Notes under the pieces: model-generated
Told to the model about the DNA's origin: nothing
The model's database searches: none
The model's input: only the letters and a program-made list of their open reading frames with translations
Program-made: the position numbers and the translations under genes
Assembly (NCBI GenBank): GCA_028871345.1
Contig: JAGWNK010000010.1
Coordinates: forward strand, 31,690-95,689
Reading direction: 5' to 3'
DNA from: Alphaproteobacteria bacterium
GTDB taxonomy: Bacteria > Pseudomonadota > Alphaproteobacteria > Micropepsales > Micropepsaceae
Length of the DNA: 64,000 nt
In this document: positions 41,433 through 49,670 of the stretch, in pieces
Layout of the letters: every line of letters begins with the position of its first letter
Position numbering within the stretch: the stretch's first letter is position 1

Positions 41433-42134
41433 ATGGACGGAACGACACGGCGCCTTTTCATCGGCGGACTTGCGGCACTCATGGCGGGCGAGGCGCGGGC
41501 CGACGAAGCGTCACCGCTGGCCCACGGCGCGCTCGCCAACAATCCCCTGGCGCAGGCGTTCGAGCCCTTCAGCAAGGACCTGCCCGACGTGGTGCTGAAC
41601 GGCCCCAAGGGCGATGTGCACATCACCGACTTCAAGGGCAAGACGCTCGTCATGCCGTTATGGGCCGAATGGTGCACCCCCTGCATGACGGAGCTGGCCG
41701 ACTTCGGGCGGCTGCAGGCGAAATACGGCAACGACAGCTTCGCCATCATGCCGGTGCTCACCGGGACCATGAAGCAGATGACGCCCGCGACCCTGGCGCA
41801 GATCTTCGGCTTCCTTCATGCCGACAGCCTGCAGCCGCTGGTGGAAGCCCATTTCGGCGACCGGCTGTTCCACGCCATGGCCAGGAAAGGCGACGAGTAT
41901 GAGCTGCCCTGCAACCTGGTGATCGCCCCCGGCGGCACCGTCATCGCCCGCGAAATCGGGCTAAGGGCGCGCCCGCACGCGGACGACGACCCCGCGAAGA
42001 ACCTCAAGGGTGAAGCCTATCGCGCCGCCATCCTGGGCCGCGCCGAGGCGGGAGAGGTGCTGACGCTGTGGGGCACGGTTGTGGGCGAGATGTTCGCCGC
42101 GGCGCTGGCCAACGGCTTCCTGGCGGGGAAGTGA
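41433..42134 (+). CDS. exported TlpA-like thioredoxin-fold protein
   Basis: 233 residues. The N-terminus TRRLFIGGLAALMAGEARA looks like a twin-arginine-type signal. The thioredoxin fold has the redox pair Cys81/Cys84 in WAEWCTPCMTEL, as in TlpA/ResA disulfide reductases. The C-terminal 70 residues (ARPHADDDPAKNLKGEAYR to the end) go beyond the usual domain. The usual cis-Pro region appears as YELPCNLVI, with an additional Cys. A ribosome site (AAGGGGGACGGG) precedes the ATG. It lies convergent to hflC. Confidence 0.87.
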   Translation: MDGTTRRLFIGGLAALMAGEARADEASPLAHGALANNPLAQAFEPFSKDLPDVVLNGPKGDVHITDFKGKTLVMPLWAEWCTPCMTELADFGRLQAKYGNDSFAIMPVLTGTMKQMTPATLAQIFGFLHADSLQPLVEAHFGDRLFHAMARKGDEYELPCNLVIAPGGTVIAREIGLRARPHADDDPAKNLKGEAYRAAILGRAEAGEVLTLWGTVVGEMFAAALANGFLAGK

Positions 42135-42155
42135 CCAGGGAAACGGGGGCGGCGC

Positions 42156-43037
42156 TTACTTCCCCTTGCCCCCGGCGTTGGGGCCGTCGCCGAAATATTT
42201 GAGGAAGTCGCTCTTGGGCGAGAGGATCACGGTGGTGTTGTCGCCCGGCAGCGCCTCCTGGTAGGCCTGCATCGAGCGGTAGAAGGCGAAGAAATTCGGG
42301 TCCTGGCCGTAGGCGGCGGCGAGAATGCGGGTCTTCTCGGCCTCGCCTTCACCGCGCAGCACCGAGGCTTCGCGCGTGGCTTCCGCCTTGATGACGGTGA
42401 CTTCGCGTTCGGCGCGGGCGCGGATGCGCTGGGCGGTCTCGTCGCCCTCGGCGCGGAACTCGGCCGCCTCGCGCTGGCGCTCCTTGCGCATGCGCGCGTA
42501 GATCGCCTGGCTGTTCTCCAGCGGCAGGTCGGCCCGGCGGATGCGCACGTCGACGATGACGATGCCAAAGCCCTTGACGTCCTGGTTCATGTTGTTGCGG
42601 ATTTCGCGCATCAGCGCGGAACGCCGCGCCGACAGCATGACCCCGAAATTCTGCGAGCCCAGCACGCGGCGGATGTTGGACGACAGGATCGGCTCCAGGC
42701 GGGTCTCGGCGGTGTCCTGGTCGTAGAGAGACTGGTAGAACAACAAGGCGTTGACGATGCGCCAGCGCGCGAAGGCGTCCACCAGCACGCGCTTCTTGTC
42801 CTGGGCGATCACTTCCTCGCTCCTGGCGTCGAGGTTGAGCAGGCGCTTCTCGAAGAAATAGACCTGCTGCCACGGCGTCTTGAAATGCAGGCCCGGCGTG
42901 TCGGCGGCGCCGACCGGGGCGCCAAACTGGATGACGATCGCCTGCTGGGTCTGGTCCACGGTGTAGACGCAGGACAGCACCACCGCCAGCACCACCAGCA
43001 GCCCCACCAGGAAGGAGACGGCGAAGACGCGGCTCAT
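42156..43037 (-). CDS. hflC: HflC, subunit of the FtsH-modulating SPFH complex
   Basis: 293 residues with one N-terminal membrane helix (FLVGLLVVLAVVLSCVYTVD), then the SPFH/band-7 domain with QQAIVIQFGAPVG. The coiled-coil region includes the HflC-typical RIRRADLPLENSQAIYARMRKERQREA. The ATG overlaps the hflK stop by 4 nt. HflK-HflC assemble into a cage around FtsH in the inner membrane and restrain its proteolysis of membrane proteins. Confidence 0.96.
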   Translation of the reverse strand: MSRVFAVSFLVGLLVVLAVVLSCVYTVDQTQQAIVIQFGAPVGAADTPGLHFKTPWQQVYFFEKRLLNLDARSEEVIAQDKKRVLVDAFARWRIVNALLFYQSLYDQDTAETRLEPILSSNIRRVLGSQNFGVMLSARRSALMREIRNNMNQDVKGFGIVIVDVRIRRADLPLENSQAIYARMRKERQREAAEFRAEGDETAQRIRARAEREVTVIKAEATREASVLRGEGEAEKTRILAAAYGQDPNFFAFYRSMQAYQEALPGDNTTVILSPKSDFLKYFGDGPNAGGKGK

Positions 43038-44194
43038 GGTCCGCTCCCCTGGCTGTCGGGCGTCGCCACCACGGTTTCGGTGCTCGCCTGGGGCGTCGGC
43101 TGCTGCTGATTGCGCGGCGGCGGCGGCGCCGGCTTCTGCATCTGCGGCAGCTGGAAATACGGCACCACGCCCTTGGCGGAATCGTCGACGATCACCTTGT
43201 TCATCGGCGCCAGGATCTGGGACATGGTCTCCAGATACATGCGCCGGCGCGTGACTTCGGGCGCCTTCTTGTACTGCTGGTACACCGAGAGGAACTTCTG
43301 GGCGTTGCCCGTCGCCTCGGCGATGGCCTGCTGGCGGAAGGCCTCGGCGTCCTGGACGATGTGCGCCGCATCGCCGCGGGCCTGCGGGATGATGGTGTTG
43401 GCGTAGGCTTCGGCCTCGCTGCGCTTGCGGTCCTGGTCGGCCACCGCCTTCTGGACGTCGAGATAGGCGTCGCGCACGTCAAGCGGGGGATCGGCCATCT
43501 GCATCGTCACTTCCGTGACTTCGATCCCCGCGTTGTAGGAATCCAGCGTCTGCTGCATCAACCACTTGACCTTGCGCTGAATCTGCTCGCGGTCCGAGGT
43601 CATGATCAGGTCCATGCGGTCCTGGCCCACCACCTCGCGCATGGCGCTTTCGGCCACGGCCTTCACCGTGTCGTCGGGCTTGCTGATGTTGAACAGGTAG
43701 GAATTGGCGTCCTTGATGCGCCAGAACACCGTGAAATGCATGTCGACGATGTTCTCGTCGCCCGTCAGCATCAGGCTTTCGGAGGGATTGTCCTCGCTTT
43801 GGGTCGGGTTCGAGTTGTCGTTGATCTTGTAGCCGATGTTGATCTGCTTGGCGTCGGTCACATCGGGCGTGTAGACGGTCTCGATCGGCCAGGGCAGATG
43901 GTAATGCATGCCGTTTGCGGTGTGACCGATGAAGCGGCCGAAGCGCAGCACGACGCCCTGCTCGTGCGGATCGACCGTGTAGATGCCCGACAATAACCAC
44001 AATCCCAGGACGGCGAGGCCGGCCACCGTCATGCCGCCGCGCCCCAGGCTGCCGATCGGGATGTAGCGGCGGATCTCCGCGAAGGCGCGCTTGAGGAGCG
44101 TTTCCAGGTCCGGCGGGCGCACGCCGTTGCCGCCCCCGGCAGGTCCCTGCCCCCACGGCCCTTTGGGGCCCCCGCTCTGATTGGCCCAAGGCAC
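43034..44194 (-). CDS. hflK: HflK, subunit of the FtsH-modulating SPFH complex
   Basis: 386 residues from a GTG at 44194 (VPWANQSGG), preceded by AAGGA. The frame extends upstream but without similarity. It has a Gly/Pro-rich cytoplasmic N-terminus (GGPKGPWGQGPAGGG), a membrane helix (VAGLAVLGLWLLSGIYTVD), the SPFH domain (HEQGVVLRFGRFIG), a long coiled coil (VADQDRKRSEAEAYANTIIP) and a Pro/Gln-rich tail. It is divergent from the Mrp gene and coupled to hflC. Confidence 0.95.
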   Translation of the reverse strand: MPWANQSGGPKGPWGQGPAGGGNGVRPPDLETLLKRAFAEIRRYIPIGSLGRGGMTVAGLAVLGLWLLSGIYTVDPHEQGVVLRFGRFIGHTANGMHYHLPWPIETVYTPDVTDAKQINIGYKINDNSNPTQSEDNPSESLMLTGDENIVDMHFTVFWRIKDANSYLFNISKPDDTVKAVAESAMREVVGQDRMDLIMTSDREQIQRKVKWLMQQTLDSYNAGIEVTEVTMQMADPPLDVRDAYLDVQKAVADQDRKRSEAEAYANTIIPQARGDAAHIVQDAEAFRQQAIAEATGNAQKFLSVYQQYKKAPEVTRRRMYLETMSQILAPMNKVIVDDSAKGVVPYFQLPQMQKPAPPPPRNQQQPTPQASTETVVATPDSQGSGP

Positions 44195-44270
44195 GGACCG
44201 ATTCCTTGTTTTCAGCGCCGGCGCGGTTATATGAGCATCCCTCCTGGGGTGCAAATTCGAGGCGCATGCG

Positions 44271-45347
44271 ATGGCGATCAGCCGCGACGACGTGTTGAGG
44301 GCTCTGGACCAGGTCATCGATCCGGTCTCAGGCCGCAGCGTGGTGCACGAAGACATCGTCCAGGGCGTCGCGCTGCGCGACGGCCATGTGGCATTCGCTC
44401 TGGAGGTCGATCCGGCGCGCGCCTCCGCCGCCGAACCGCTGCGCCAGGCCTGCGAGAATGCGGTGCGCGCCCTGCCCGGCGTCCTGTCGGTGAGCGCGGT
44501 ATTGACGGCGCATCGCGAGGCGGCGCCGGCGCGCCGCGCGCCTCCGCCGCCTTCGGGCATTCCCGGCGTCAACGCCATCATCGCGGTGGCGAGCGGCAAG
44601 GGCGGCGTCGGCAAATCGACGGTGGCGGTGAACCTGGCGCTGGCGCTGGCGCAGCAGGGCCTGAAGGTGGGCCTGCTCGACGCCGACATCTACGGGCCGA
44701 GCGTGCCGCGGCTGATGGCCATCAACGAAAGGCCGCTTGCGCAGAACGGCAAGTTCGTGCCGATCGAGAAGTACGGCATCAAGACGATGTCGATCGGGTT
44801 TCTGATCCGCGAGGACGAGGCCACCATCTGGCGCGGGCCCATGGTGCAGAGCGCGCTGACCCAGATGATGAACGACGGATTGTGGGCGCCGCTCGACGTG
44901 CTCGTCATCGACATGCCGCCGGGCACCGGCGACGCGCAGCTCACCATTGCGCAGCGCGTGCCGCTGAAGGGCGCAGTCATCGTCTCGACGCCGCAGGACA
45001 TCGCGCTGATCGACGTGCGCCGCGGCATCGCCATGTTCGCCAAGACCCAGGTGCCCGTGCTCGGCGTCATCGAGAACATGAGTACGTATGTCTGCCCCAA
45101 TTGCGGGCACGAGAGCCACATCTTCGGCCATGGCGGCGCCCGCGAGACCGCGGCCAAGCTGGGAACACCGTTTTTGGGGGAAATCCCGCTACAGGCCTCC
45201 ATTCGCGAGACCTCCGATGCGGGAACGCCGATCGTCGCGGCCGCGCCCGACGGGGCCGAGGCGCGCGCTTTCCTATTGATTGCCAAGGACGTGGCGGCGA
45301 AGATCACCGCCTCCGAGCGCGTCCCGCCGAAGATCGTGTTCGAATAG
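44271..45347 (+). CDS. apbC: Mrp/ApbC-family P-loop Fe-S carrier ATPase
   Basis: 358 residues. An N-terminal MIP18/DUF59-like domain (VLRALDQVIDPVSGRSVV) is joined by a Pro-rich linker to the ParA-like ATPase, which has the deviant Walker A SGKGGVGKST, switch-I DADIYGPSVPRL and Walker B VIDMPPGTGDAQLT. The CPNC motif near residue 272 is the cluster-binding pair characteristic of Mrp/NBP35 proteins. It loads Fe-S clusters onto apo-proteins. Confidence 0.95.
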   Translation: MAISRDDVLRALDQVIDPVSGRSVVHEDIVQGVALRDGHVAFALEVDPARASAAEPLRQACENAVRALPGVLSVSAVLTAHREAAPARRAPPPPSGIPGVNAIIAVASGKGGVGKSTVAVNLALALAQQGLKVGLLDADIYGPSVPRLMAINERPLAQNGKFVPIEKYGIKTMSIGFLIREDEATIWRGPMVQSALTQMMNDGLWAPLDVLVIDMPPGTGDAQLTIAQRVPLKGAVIVSTPQDIALIDVRRGIAMFAKTQVPVLGVIENMSTYVCPNCGHESHIFGHGGARETAAKLGTPFLGEIPLQASIRETSDAGTPIVAAAPDGAEARAFLLIAKDVAAKITASERVPPKIVFE

Positions 45348-45366
45348 GGGGGTTCCACACACCGTC

Positions 45367-46005
45367 ATGGTCGCTCCCAAGCCACAAGTCCGCACGATGT
45401 TTGCGACGCCGGTTTGCGTGCATTTCCTGCCGGTGGCGCAGGAATTCAACGCGGAGCTGAGGCCGGTCATCCTCGAGAAGGCGCAGCCCGAGCTGGCGCA
45501 GGCGGGCAACCATCACGGCCAGGGCTGGCGTTCGGGCCCCGATTTCGAGGCCTGGGGCGGAGCGCAGGTGCAGACGCTGTTCCGCGTGCTGCGCGATCTC
45601 GCCGACAGCCTGACGGCGGCGCGCAGCGGCAACCGGGTGGATCTCGAATGGAAGATCGCCGCGGTCGCGGCCGTCCGCCAGAAGGGCGAATACCTGGAAC
45701 GCGCGGCGCGGCCCGGCGCCTTCTGGTCGGGCGTCTATTACGTCGATGACGGCTATCAGAAATCCGACGACGAAGCGCTGGGCGGCGCCTGCGAGCTCAG
45801 CGATCCGCGCGGCGTGCTGCCCGCCATGCTGGCGCCGCAGCTCGCGTTCCGCGTGCCCGGCGGGTTGACGGCGGGCCAGACGGAAGCGATCCGTCCGCAG
45901 TCCGGGATGATCATCCTGCATCCCTCCTGGCAGCCGCGCGGCGAGCGCCGCTACGACGGCGCGGCCCAGCGCATCACGATCGAATTCGATCTGTCGGTGC
46001 CGTAA
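45367..46005 (+). CDS. putative 2OG-Fe(II) oxygenase-like protein (TIGR02466-like), ligands doubtful
   Basis: 212 residues from the ATG at 45367. The fold signatures FATPVCVHFLPV at the start, SGVYYVDDGYQ in the centre and SGMIILHPSWQPRGERRYDGAAQRITIEFDL at the end (read as separate blocks) resemble the TIGR02466 family of small putative oxygenases. The residues before SGVYY read AARPGAFW, where relatives as I recall them have metal-binding His residues, and the late His after PSW is missing. It may therefore be degenerate or have another role. It follows apbC by 19 nt. Confidence 0.7.
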   Translation: MVAPKPQVRTMFATPVCVHFLPVAQEFNAELRPVILEKAQPELAQAGNHHGQGWRSGPDFEAWGGAQVQTLFRVLRDLADSLTAARSGNRVDLEWKIAAVAAVRQKGEYLERAARPGAFWSGVYYVDDGYQKSDDEALGGACELSDPRGVLPAMLAPQLAFRVPGGLTAGQTEAIRPQSGMIILHPSWQPRGERRYDGAAQRITIEFDLSVP

Positions 46006-46021
46006 GATTCAAGAAAAGCCT

Positions 46022-46384
46022 CTACTTCTGTATTCCCTGCACGAGTTCGTAGTCGCGGCCGTTCTCGGTCCACTTGTCGCCGACCTTGTGCACCGCAATG
46101 GCGTCGCATTCCGGGATCGAGTATTTCAGCTTGTAGAGCACCGGATATTGCTCCGCATACAGACACATTTTGCCGTTCTCGATCTTCCAGTGGCCGGTGA
46201 CGTCGCCAAGCCAGCTGGCGGCTTTGAAGGTGTGGTCCTTGTTGTAATAGACGCGCGAGGTGCCGAACATGTCTTTGACAACCAGCGTGTTGCCGTAACG
46301 CGTGCTCATCAGCTCGTCTTCGCTGGCGGCGAACGCGGCACAGGCCAGGGCGGCGACGGAGACGGCGACGATTCCAATACGCAT
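46022..46384 (-). CDS. small exported protein of unknown function
   Basis: 120 residues from the ATG at 46384, preceded by GGGAGG. A signal peptide (AVSVAALACAAFAA) is followed by a compact domain with TRYGNTLVVKDMFGTSRVYYN, HWKIENGKMCLYAE and two later Cys-containing segments. Strand-rich W-I-NG-MC patterns like this occur in small lipocalin-like secreted proteins, but I do not recognise a named family. It lies 125 nt after folA on the same strand. Confidence 0.75.
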   Translation of the reverse strand: MRIGIVAVSVAALACAAFAASEDELMSTRYGNTLVVKDMFGTSRVYYNKDHTFKAASWLGDVTGHWKIENGKMCLYAEQYPVLYKLKYSIPECDAIAVHKVGDKWTENGRDYELVQGIQK

Positions 46385-46509
46385 GAAGACCTCCCTCCCA
46401 GGTTTGGTTAAGCCAGCGTAATCGAGTTTCCGCGGCGGCCCCATATGCTTCCGTCGCGTCACTTGCGGTCGAGAGTCACAGATTTGTTTCAGCGAATGAG
46501 TGGCGTTCG

Positions 46510-47004
46510 CTACCGAACCGCGCGCTCCAACGTGACGTAGCTGATTGCCAGCCCGTTCACGCGGCAATCCTGGCGCGCCGTTTCCAGCCAGTCGGACGGG
46601 GAAAATGGCGGAATGTGCACGTCGCCCGCCGGCGAGACGTGCACTTCGGTAAGCTCGATGTGCGCGGCGTGCGGCAGCGCGGCGGTGAAAAGATCGGCGC
46701 CGCCGATCACCATGATCTCGGCGGGATGCTCTTTCTCGGCGATCGCCAGGGCGTCCTCGAAGGAGCGCGCCGCGAAGGCGCCCGGCGCGGCGAAGTCCGC
46801 GTTGCGCGAGACGACGATGTTGCTGCGGCCGGGCAAGGGTTTCCTGGGCAGGCTGTCCCAGGTCTTGCGCCCCATGATGCAGGGCTTGCCGAGGGTCAGC
46901 GCCTTGAAGCGCTTGAGATCGTCGGGCAGGCGCCACGGCAATCCGCCCGCGGCCCCGATGACGCCGTTGTCGGCCCGCGCCAGGATGAGCGTGACCGAGG
47001 TCAT
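46510..47004 (-). CDS. folA: dihydrofolate reductase
   Basis: NADPH-dependent reduction of dihydrofolate; 164 residues. The N-terminal LILARADNGVIGAAGGLPWRLPDDLKRFK contains the WRLPDDL substrate region with Asp (read in two parts); GKPCIMGRKTWDSL carries the cofactor motif, and VIGGADLF the later glycine pair. Its ATG overlaps the stop of the upstream acetyltransferase by 4 nt. Together with thyA upstream it forms the usual thymidylate/folate pair, here with two acetyltransferases in between. Confidence 0.97.
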   Translation of the reverse strand: MTSVTLILARADNGVIGAAGGLPWRLPDDLKRFKALTLGKPCIMGRKTWDSLPRKPLPGRSNIVVSRNADFAAPGAFAARSFEDALAIAEKEHPAEIMVIGGADLFTAALPHAAHIELTEVHVSPAGDVHIPPFSPSDWLETARQDCRVNGLAISYVTLERAVR

Positions 47005-47477
47005 TCCATCAGCTTCCGCATCGCCTCGCCTTCCAGGCGATAGTAGTAGCTGCCTTCGTGGCGCTTGGCGCCGAGGCGCTCGTAATAGGCGATGGAGGGC
47101 GCGTTCCAGTCGAGCACGTTCCAGTCGACGCGGATCGCCCCCGCCTCGCGCGCGATGCGGCAGAGATGCGCCATCAGCGCGGTGCCGTAGCCCTTGCCGC
47201 GGCAGGCGGGCAGCACGAAGAAATCCTCGAGATAGAGGCCGCGGCGCGCCGCGAAGCCGGCATAGGTCCAGAACCAGGTGGCCAGCCCCACCGCCTCGTC
47301 GCCGTCGAACGCCAGCTCGGCATGGATCAGCGGATCGTCGCAGAGATAGTCGCGCTTGACGTCGGCATGGGTGACATGGAAGCGCCACACCAGCTTCTCG
47401 TATTCCGCCAGGCCCAGGAGCAGGCGATGGATCGCGTCCTCGTCGCCGGCGCGGGCGGAACGGATGACAAGGGTCAT
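47001..47477 (-). CDS. GNAT N-acetyltransferase (spermidine-acetyltransferase-like), copy 2
   Basis: 158 residues. Typical SSAT-like GNAT: VIRSARAGDEDAIHRLLLGLAEYEK at the start, GLYLEDFFVLPACRGKGYGTALM as the acetyl-CoA motif A, and WNVLDWNAPSIAYYERLGAKR as motif B (each read as separate parts). It has the same length as the preceding gene and similar sequence, so they are tandem duplicates. The start overlaps the upstream copy's stop, and the stop overlaps folA, both by 4 nt. Confidence 0.93.
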   Translation of the reverse strand: MTLVIRSARAGDEDAIHRLLLGLAEYEKLVWRFHVTHADVKRDYLCDDPLIHAELAFDGDEAVGLATWFWTYAGFAARRGLYLEDFFVLPACRGKGYGTALMAHLCRIAREAGAIRVDWNVLDWNAPSIAYYERLGAKRHEGSYYYRLEGEAMRKLME

Positions 47478-47950
47478 GACGCGAGCCTTTCCAGCGCCTC
47501 GCCGGTCAGGCGGAAGACGGTCCACTCCGCCATCGGCTCGGCGCCGAGCGATTTGTAGAACGCGATGGCTGGCTCGTTCCAGTCGAGCACCCACCATTCG
47601 AAGCGCCCGCAGCCTTCTGCGACCGCGCGCCGCGCCAGATGCGCGAGCAGCGCCTTGCCGACGCCGGCGCCGCGGAATTCGGGACGCACGAAGAGATCTT
47701 CGAGATAGAGGCCGTGCCGGCCCAGGAAGGTCGAGAAGTTGAAGAACCAGATGGCGAAGCCGGCCGGGGCGCCGTCGACCTCGGCGATGTCGCAGAAGGC
47801 GCGGGGATTGTCGCAGAACAGCCTGGCGCGGATATCGGCCTCGCTCGCCGCAACTTCGTGGGCGAGCTTCTCGTACACCGCCAGATCGCGGATGAAGGAA
47901 AGGATCAGACCCTCGTCACCGGGACGGGCGGAGCGGATGGTCACACGCAA
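47474..47950 (-). CDS. GNAT N-acetyltransferase (spermidine-acetyltransferase-like), copy 1
   Basis: 158 residues with TIRSARPGDEGLILSFIRDL, then GLYLEDLFVRPEFRGAGVGKAL (acetyl-CoA loop) and WWVLDWNEPAIAFYKSLGAEP. Similarity to eukaryotic-type SSAT/diamine acetyltransferase is the basis of the name; the substrate is unknown. It starts 101 nt after thyA, across a perfect 12-bp hairpin, and is coupled to copy 2. Confidence 0.93.
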   Translation of the reverse strand: MRVTIRSARPGDEGLILSFIRDLAVYEKLAHEVAASEADIRARLFCDNPRAFCDIAEVDGAPAGFAIWFFNFSTFLGRHGLYLEDLFVRPEFRGAGVGKALLAHLARRAVAEGCGRFEWWVLDWNEPAIAFYKSLGAEPMAEWTVFRLTGEALERLAS

Positions 47951-47984
47951 CAGAACCCCCTTTGGCGCGCTTCACACGTCCATA

Positions 47985-48012
47985 ATTTCCTCTCCCCCGC
48001 GGGAGAGGAAAT
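47985..48012. terminator. perfect 12-bp hairpin after thyA
   Basis: ATTTCCTCTCCC-CCGC-GGGAGAGGAAAT is a perfect inverted repeat with a 4-nt loop, between the thyA stop and the first acetyltransferase. It could terminate or attenuate thyA readthrough. It also belongs to the CTCTCCC repeat family seen elsewhere in the window. Confidence 0.6.
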
Positions 48013-48051
48013 ACAACGAAGCATCTTGTAGCCGCCTCGCCGCTGCAGATG

Positions 48052-48846
48052 TCATACCGCCACCGGTGCCTTGATGTGCGGATGGGCCTCGTAGTTCTGA
48101 AGCGTGAAATCCTCGAAGCGGAACTGGAAGATGTCGTTGACCTCGGGATTGATGCTCACTGCGGGGAGAGGATACGGCGTTCGCGACAACTGAAGACGGG
48201 CTTGGTCGAGATGGTCGAGGTAGAGATGCGCATCGCCCAGCGTGTGCACGAACTCACCGGGCTCAAGCCCCGTCACCTGCGCCATCATCAGCGTCAGCAG
48301 CGCATAGGAGGCGATGTTGAACGGCACGCCGAGGAAGATGTCGGCCGAACGCTGGTAGAGCTGGCACGACAGCTTGCCCTCCGCCACCCAGAACTGGAAC
48401 AGGCAATGGCAGGGCGGCAGCGCCATCTTGGGGATGTCCGACGGATTCCACGCCGTGACGATGAGGCGGCGCGAATCCGGGTTGGTCCTGATGTCGTTCA
48501 CCACCGCCGCGATCTGGTCGATGGTGCCGGCATGGTCGCGCGGCCAGCTGCGCCACTGATGGCCGTAGACCGGACCCAGTTCGCCGTTCTTGTCGGCCCA
48601 TTCGTCCCAGATGGTGACGCCGCGCTCCTGCAGCCAGCGCACATTGGTGTCGCCGCGCAGGAACCACAACAGTTCGTAGATGATGGCCTTGGTGTAGAGC
48701 TTCTTGGTGGTGACGAGGGGAAAGCCTTCCGCCAGGTCGAAGCGCATCTGGTGGCCGAACACCGACAGCGTGCCGGTGCCGGTGCGGTCGCGCTTCTCCA
48801 CGCCCGTCTTCAGCACGCGATCCATCAATTCCAGGTACTGACGCAT
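48052..48846 (-). CDS. thyA: thymidylate synthase
   Basis: Converts dUMP to dTMP with methylenetetrahydrofolate. The ATG at 48846 ([11 protein letters not shown]) gives 264 residues, the same as E. coli ThyA; a start 9 codons upstream is unlikely. Diagnostic segments are [31 protein letters not shown], the catalytic Cys in [12 protein letters not shown], and [21 protein letters not shown] (read in parts). It is first in the cluster leading to folA. Confidence 0.98.
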   Translation of the reverse strand: MRQYLELMDRVLKTGVEKRDRTGTGTLSVFGHQMRFDLAEGFPLVTTKKLYTKAIIYELLWFLRGDTNVRWLQERGVTIWDEWADKNGELGPVYGHQWRSWPRDHAGTIDQIAAVVNDIRTNPDSRRLIVTAWNPSDIPKMALPPCHCLFQFWVAEGKLSCQLYQRSADIFLGVPFNIASYALLTLMMAQVTGLEPGEFVHTLGDAHLYLDHLDQARLQLSRTPYPLPAVSINPEVNDIFQFRFEDFTLQNYEAHPHIKAPVAV

Positions 48847-48944
48847 CCGGGTTCCCGCCGATTCTGGCCCCAACTCTAGCGCTTTGAGGCGCCCTTCAAA
48901 AATTTACGCCCGCCACCTATATTAAGGGGGTCGGGAAACCGACT

Positions 48945-49249
48945 ATGGCGATAAACGGCTTCGTAATAAGCGGCCCGGACCCGGGGGCGGTACCCGGCGC
49001 CTCCACCAATTCCTCCCGGAGGGAGGAATTGCCCGGCATAGCCCGAAGGGCGACGACGGGCCGACATGGGGGCGAAACAGGATCGACGGACGTGTAAAGG
49101 TTGTCCTTTCGCTCGGTATGATATCCGCCGTTATCGGGTCAATCGTACAGGTGCCAACGATAACGAAATGGCCCTCGCTGCCTAACTTCTAGTTAGACAA
49201 GCGCGGTTTTGGGATGTGTACCGGGCAACAGAAACACATCCCGCTTGCC
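48945..49249 (+). ncRNA. ssrA: tmRNA (ssrA), circularly permuted two-piece form
   Basis: The acceptor piece comes first and ends with GCGCCTCC-ACCA at 49008. Its T-arm-like stem is CCGGG / CCCGG with a 7-nt loop. A hairpin (10-bp arms at 49008-49017 and 49021-49030) lies in the excised spacer. The coding piece starts at 49068 with GGGGGCG, which pairs with CGCCTCC of the acceptor piece, followed by AAACAGGATCGACG. The tag frame is at 49153-49185: ANDNEMALAA, then TAA. A pseudoknot-type hairpin GGGATGTG / CACATCCC and outer helix CAAGCG / CGCTTG close the coding piece near 49249. The 5' end of the acceptor piece is approximate. Confidence 0.92.
49153..49185 (+). other. tmRNA tag-coding frame (ANDNEMALAA)
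   Basis: Resume codon GCC at 49153, then AAC GAT AAC GAA ATG GCC CTC GCT GCC and TAA. With the alanine charged on tmRNA the added tag is 11 residues, AANDNEMALAA. It keeps the AANDN start and the LAA end, which are the SspB and ClpX recognition ends, but has a shorter middle than the usual alphaproteobacterial tag of about 14 residues. Confidence 0.88.
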
Positions 49250-49261
49250 TCCGGGGGAAAT

Positions 49262-49645
49262 ATGCGGAGCGCTGTTCTCTTAGGTTTGCTCCTGATCTTT
49301 GCGGACGCTGCATCTGCCGATGGCCTCGCGGCCTGTCGCACCAGCCCAAGATTGGCCGGGCCTTGCTTTGTCGTTCACGGACGGCTTTCAATCGCCAACG
49401 GCTACTGGAACCATCGCATCTGGCCGGTCGGCACCCGGCGCATGCTGGCCGTCGTGGATTCTCAAGACAAATACGATGAAAACACAGTGCCGCTACCCGA
49501 GTCGATCCGAAAGATGCTGGAGGAACCAGGGTCAGAGGTGTTCGCGGATTATCAGGTGTGCCCGCTGACACGATCGCGTCCCGGGCACATGCAGCATGTA
49601 TGCATGGTCAGCGCGTCGCACGTCTTCGTGCGCAAGACACGCTGA
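49262..49645 (+). CDS. small secreted protein of unknown function located between two tmRNA segments
   Basis: 127 residues from the ATG at 49262, preceded by GGGGGAAAT and only 13 nt after the tmRNA coding piece. A signal peptide (AVLLGLLLIFADAASA) is followed by a domain with four Cys residues (AACRTS, GPCFVVHG, YQVCPL, HVCMVS), which could form two disulfides. GPCFVVHGRLSIANG resembles small secreted proteins with an oligonucleotide-binding-like strand. No family is assigned. It is flanked by a direct repeat of tmRNA sequence and may have entered with it. Confidence 0.78.
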   Translation: MRSAVLLGLLLIFADAASADGLAACRTSPRLAGPCFVVHGRLSIANGYWNHRIWPVGTRRMLAVVDSQDKYDENTVPLPESIRKMLEEPGSEVFADYQVCPLTRSRPGHMQHVCMVSASHVFVRKTR

Positions 49646-49670
49646 CGCTTTACCGTTTGAACGTCTCGGT

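Noticed and set aside
49008..49030. Perfect palindrome taken as a transcription terminator
   Set aside because: It begins at the A of the tmRNA acceptor CCA and lies in the excised spacer of the permuted gene, so a processing hairpin is more likely.
48876..49067. 63-codon minus-strand frame near ssrA
   Set aside because: It lies antisense to the acceptor piece and spacer of the tmRNA gene and has no protein-like features.
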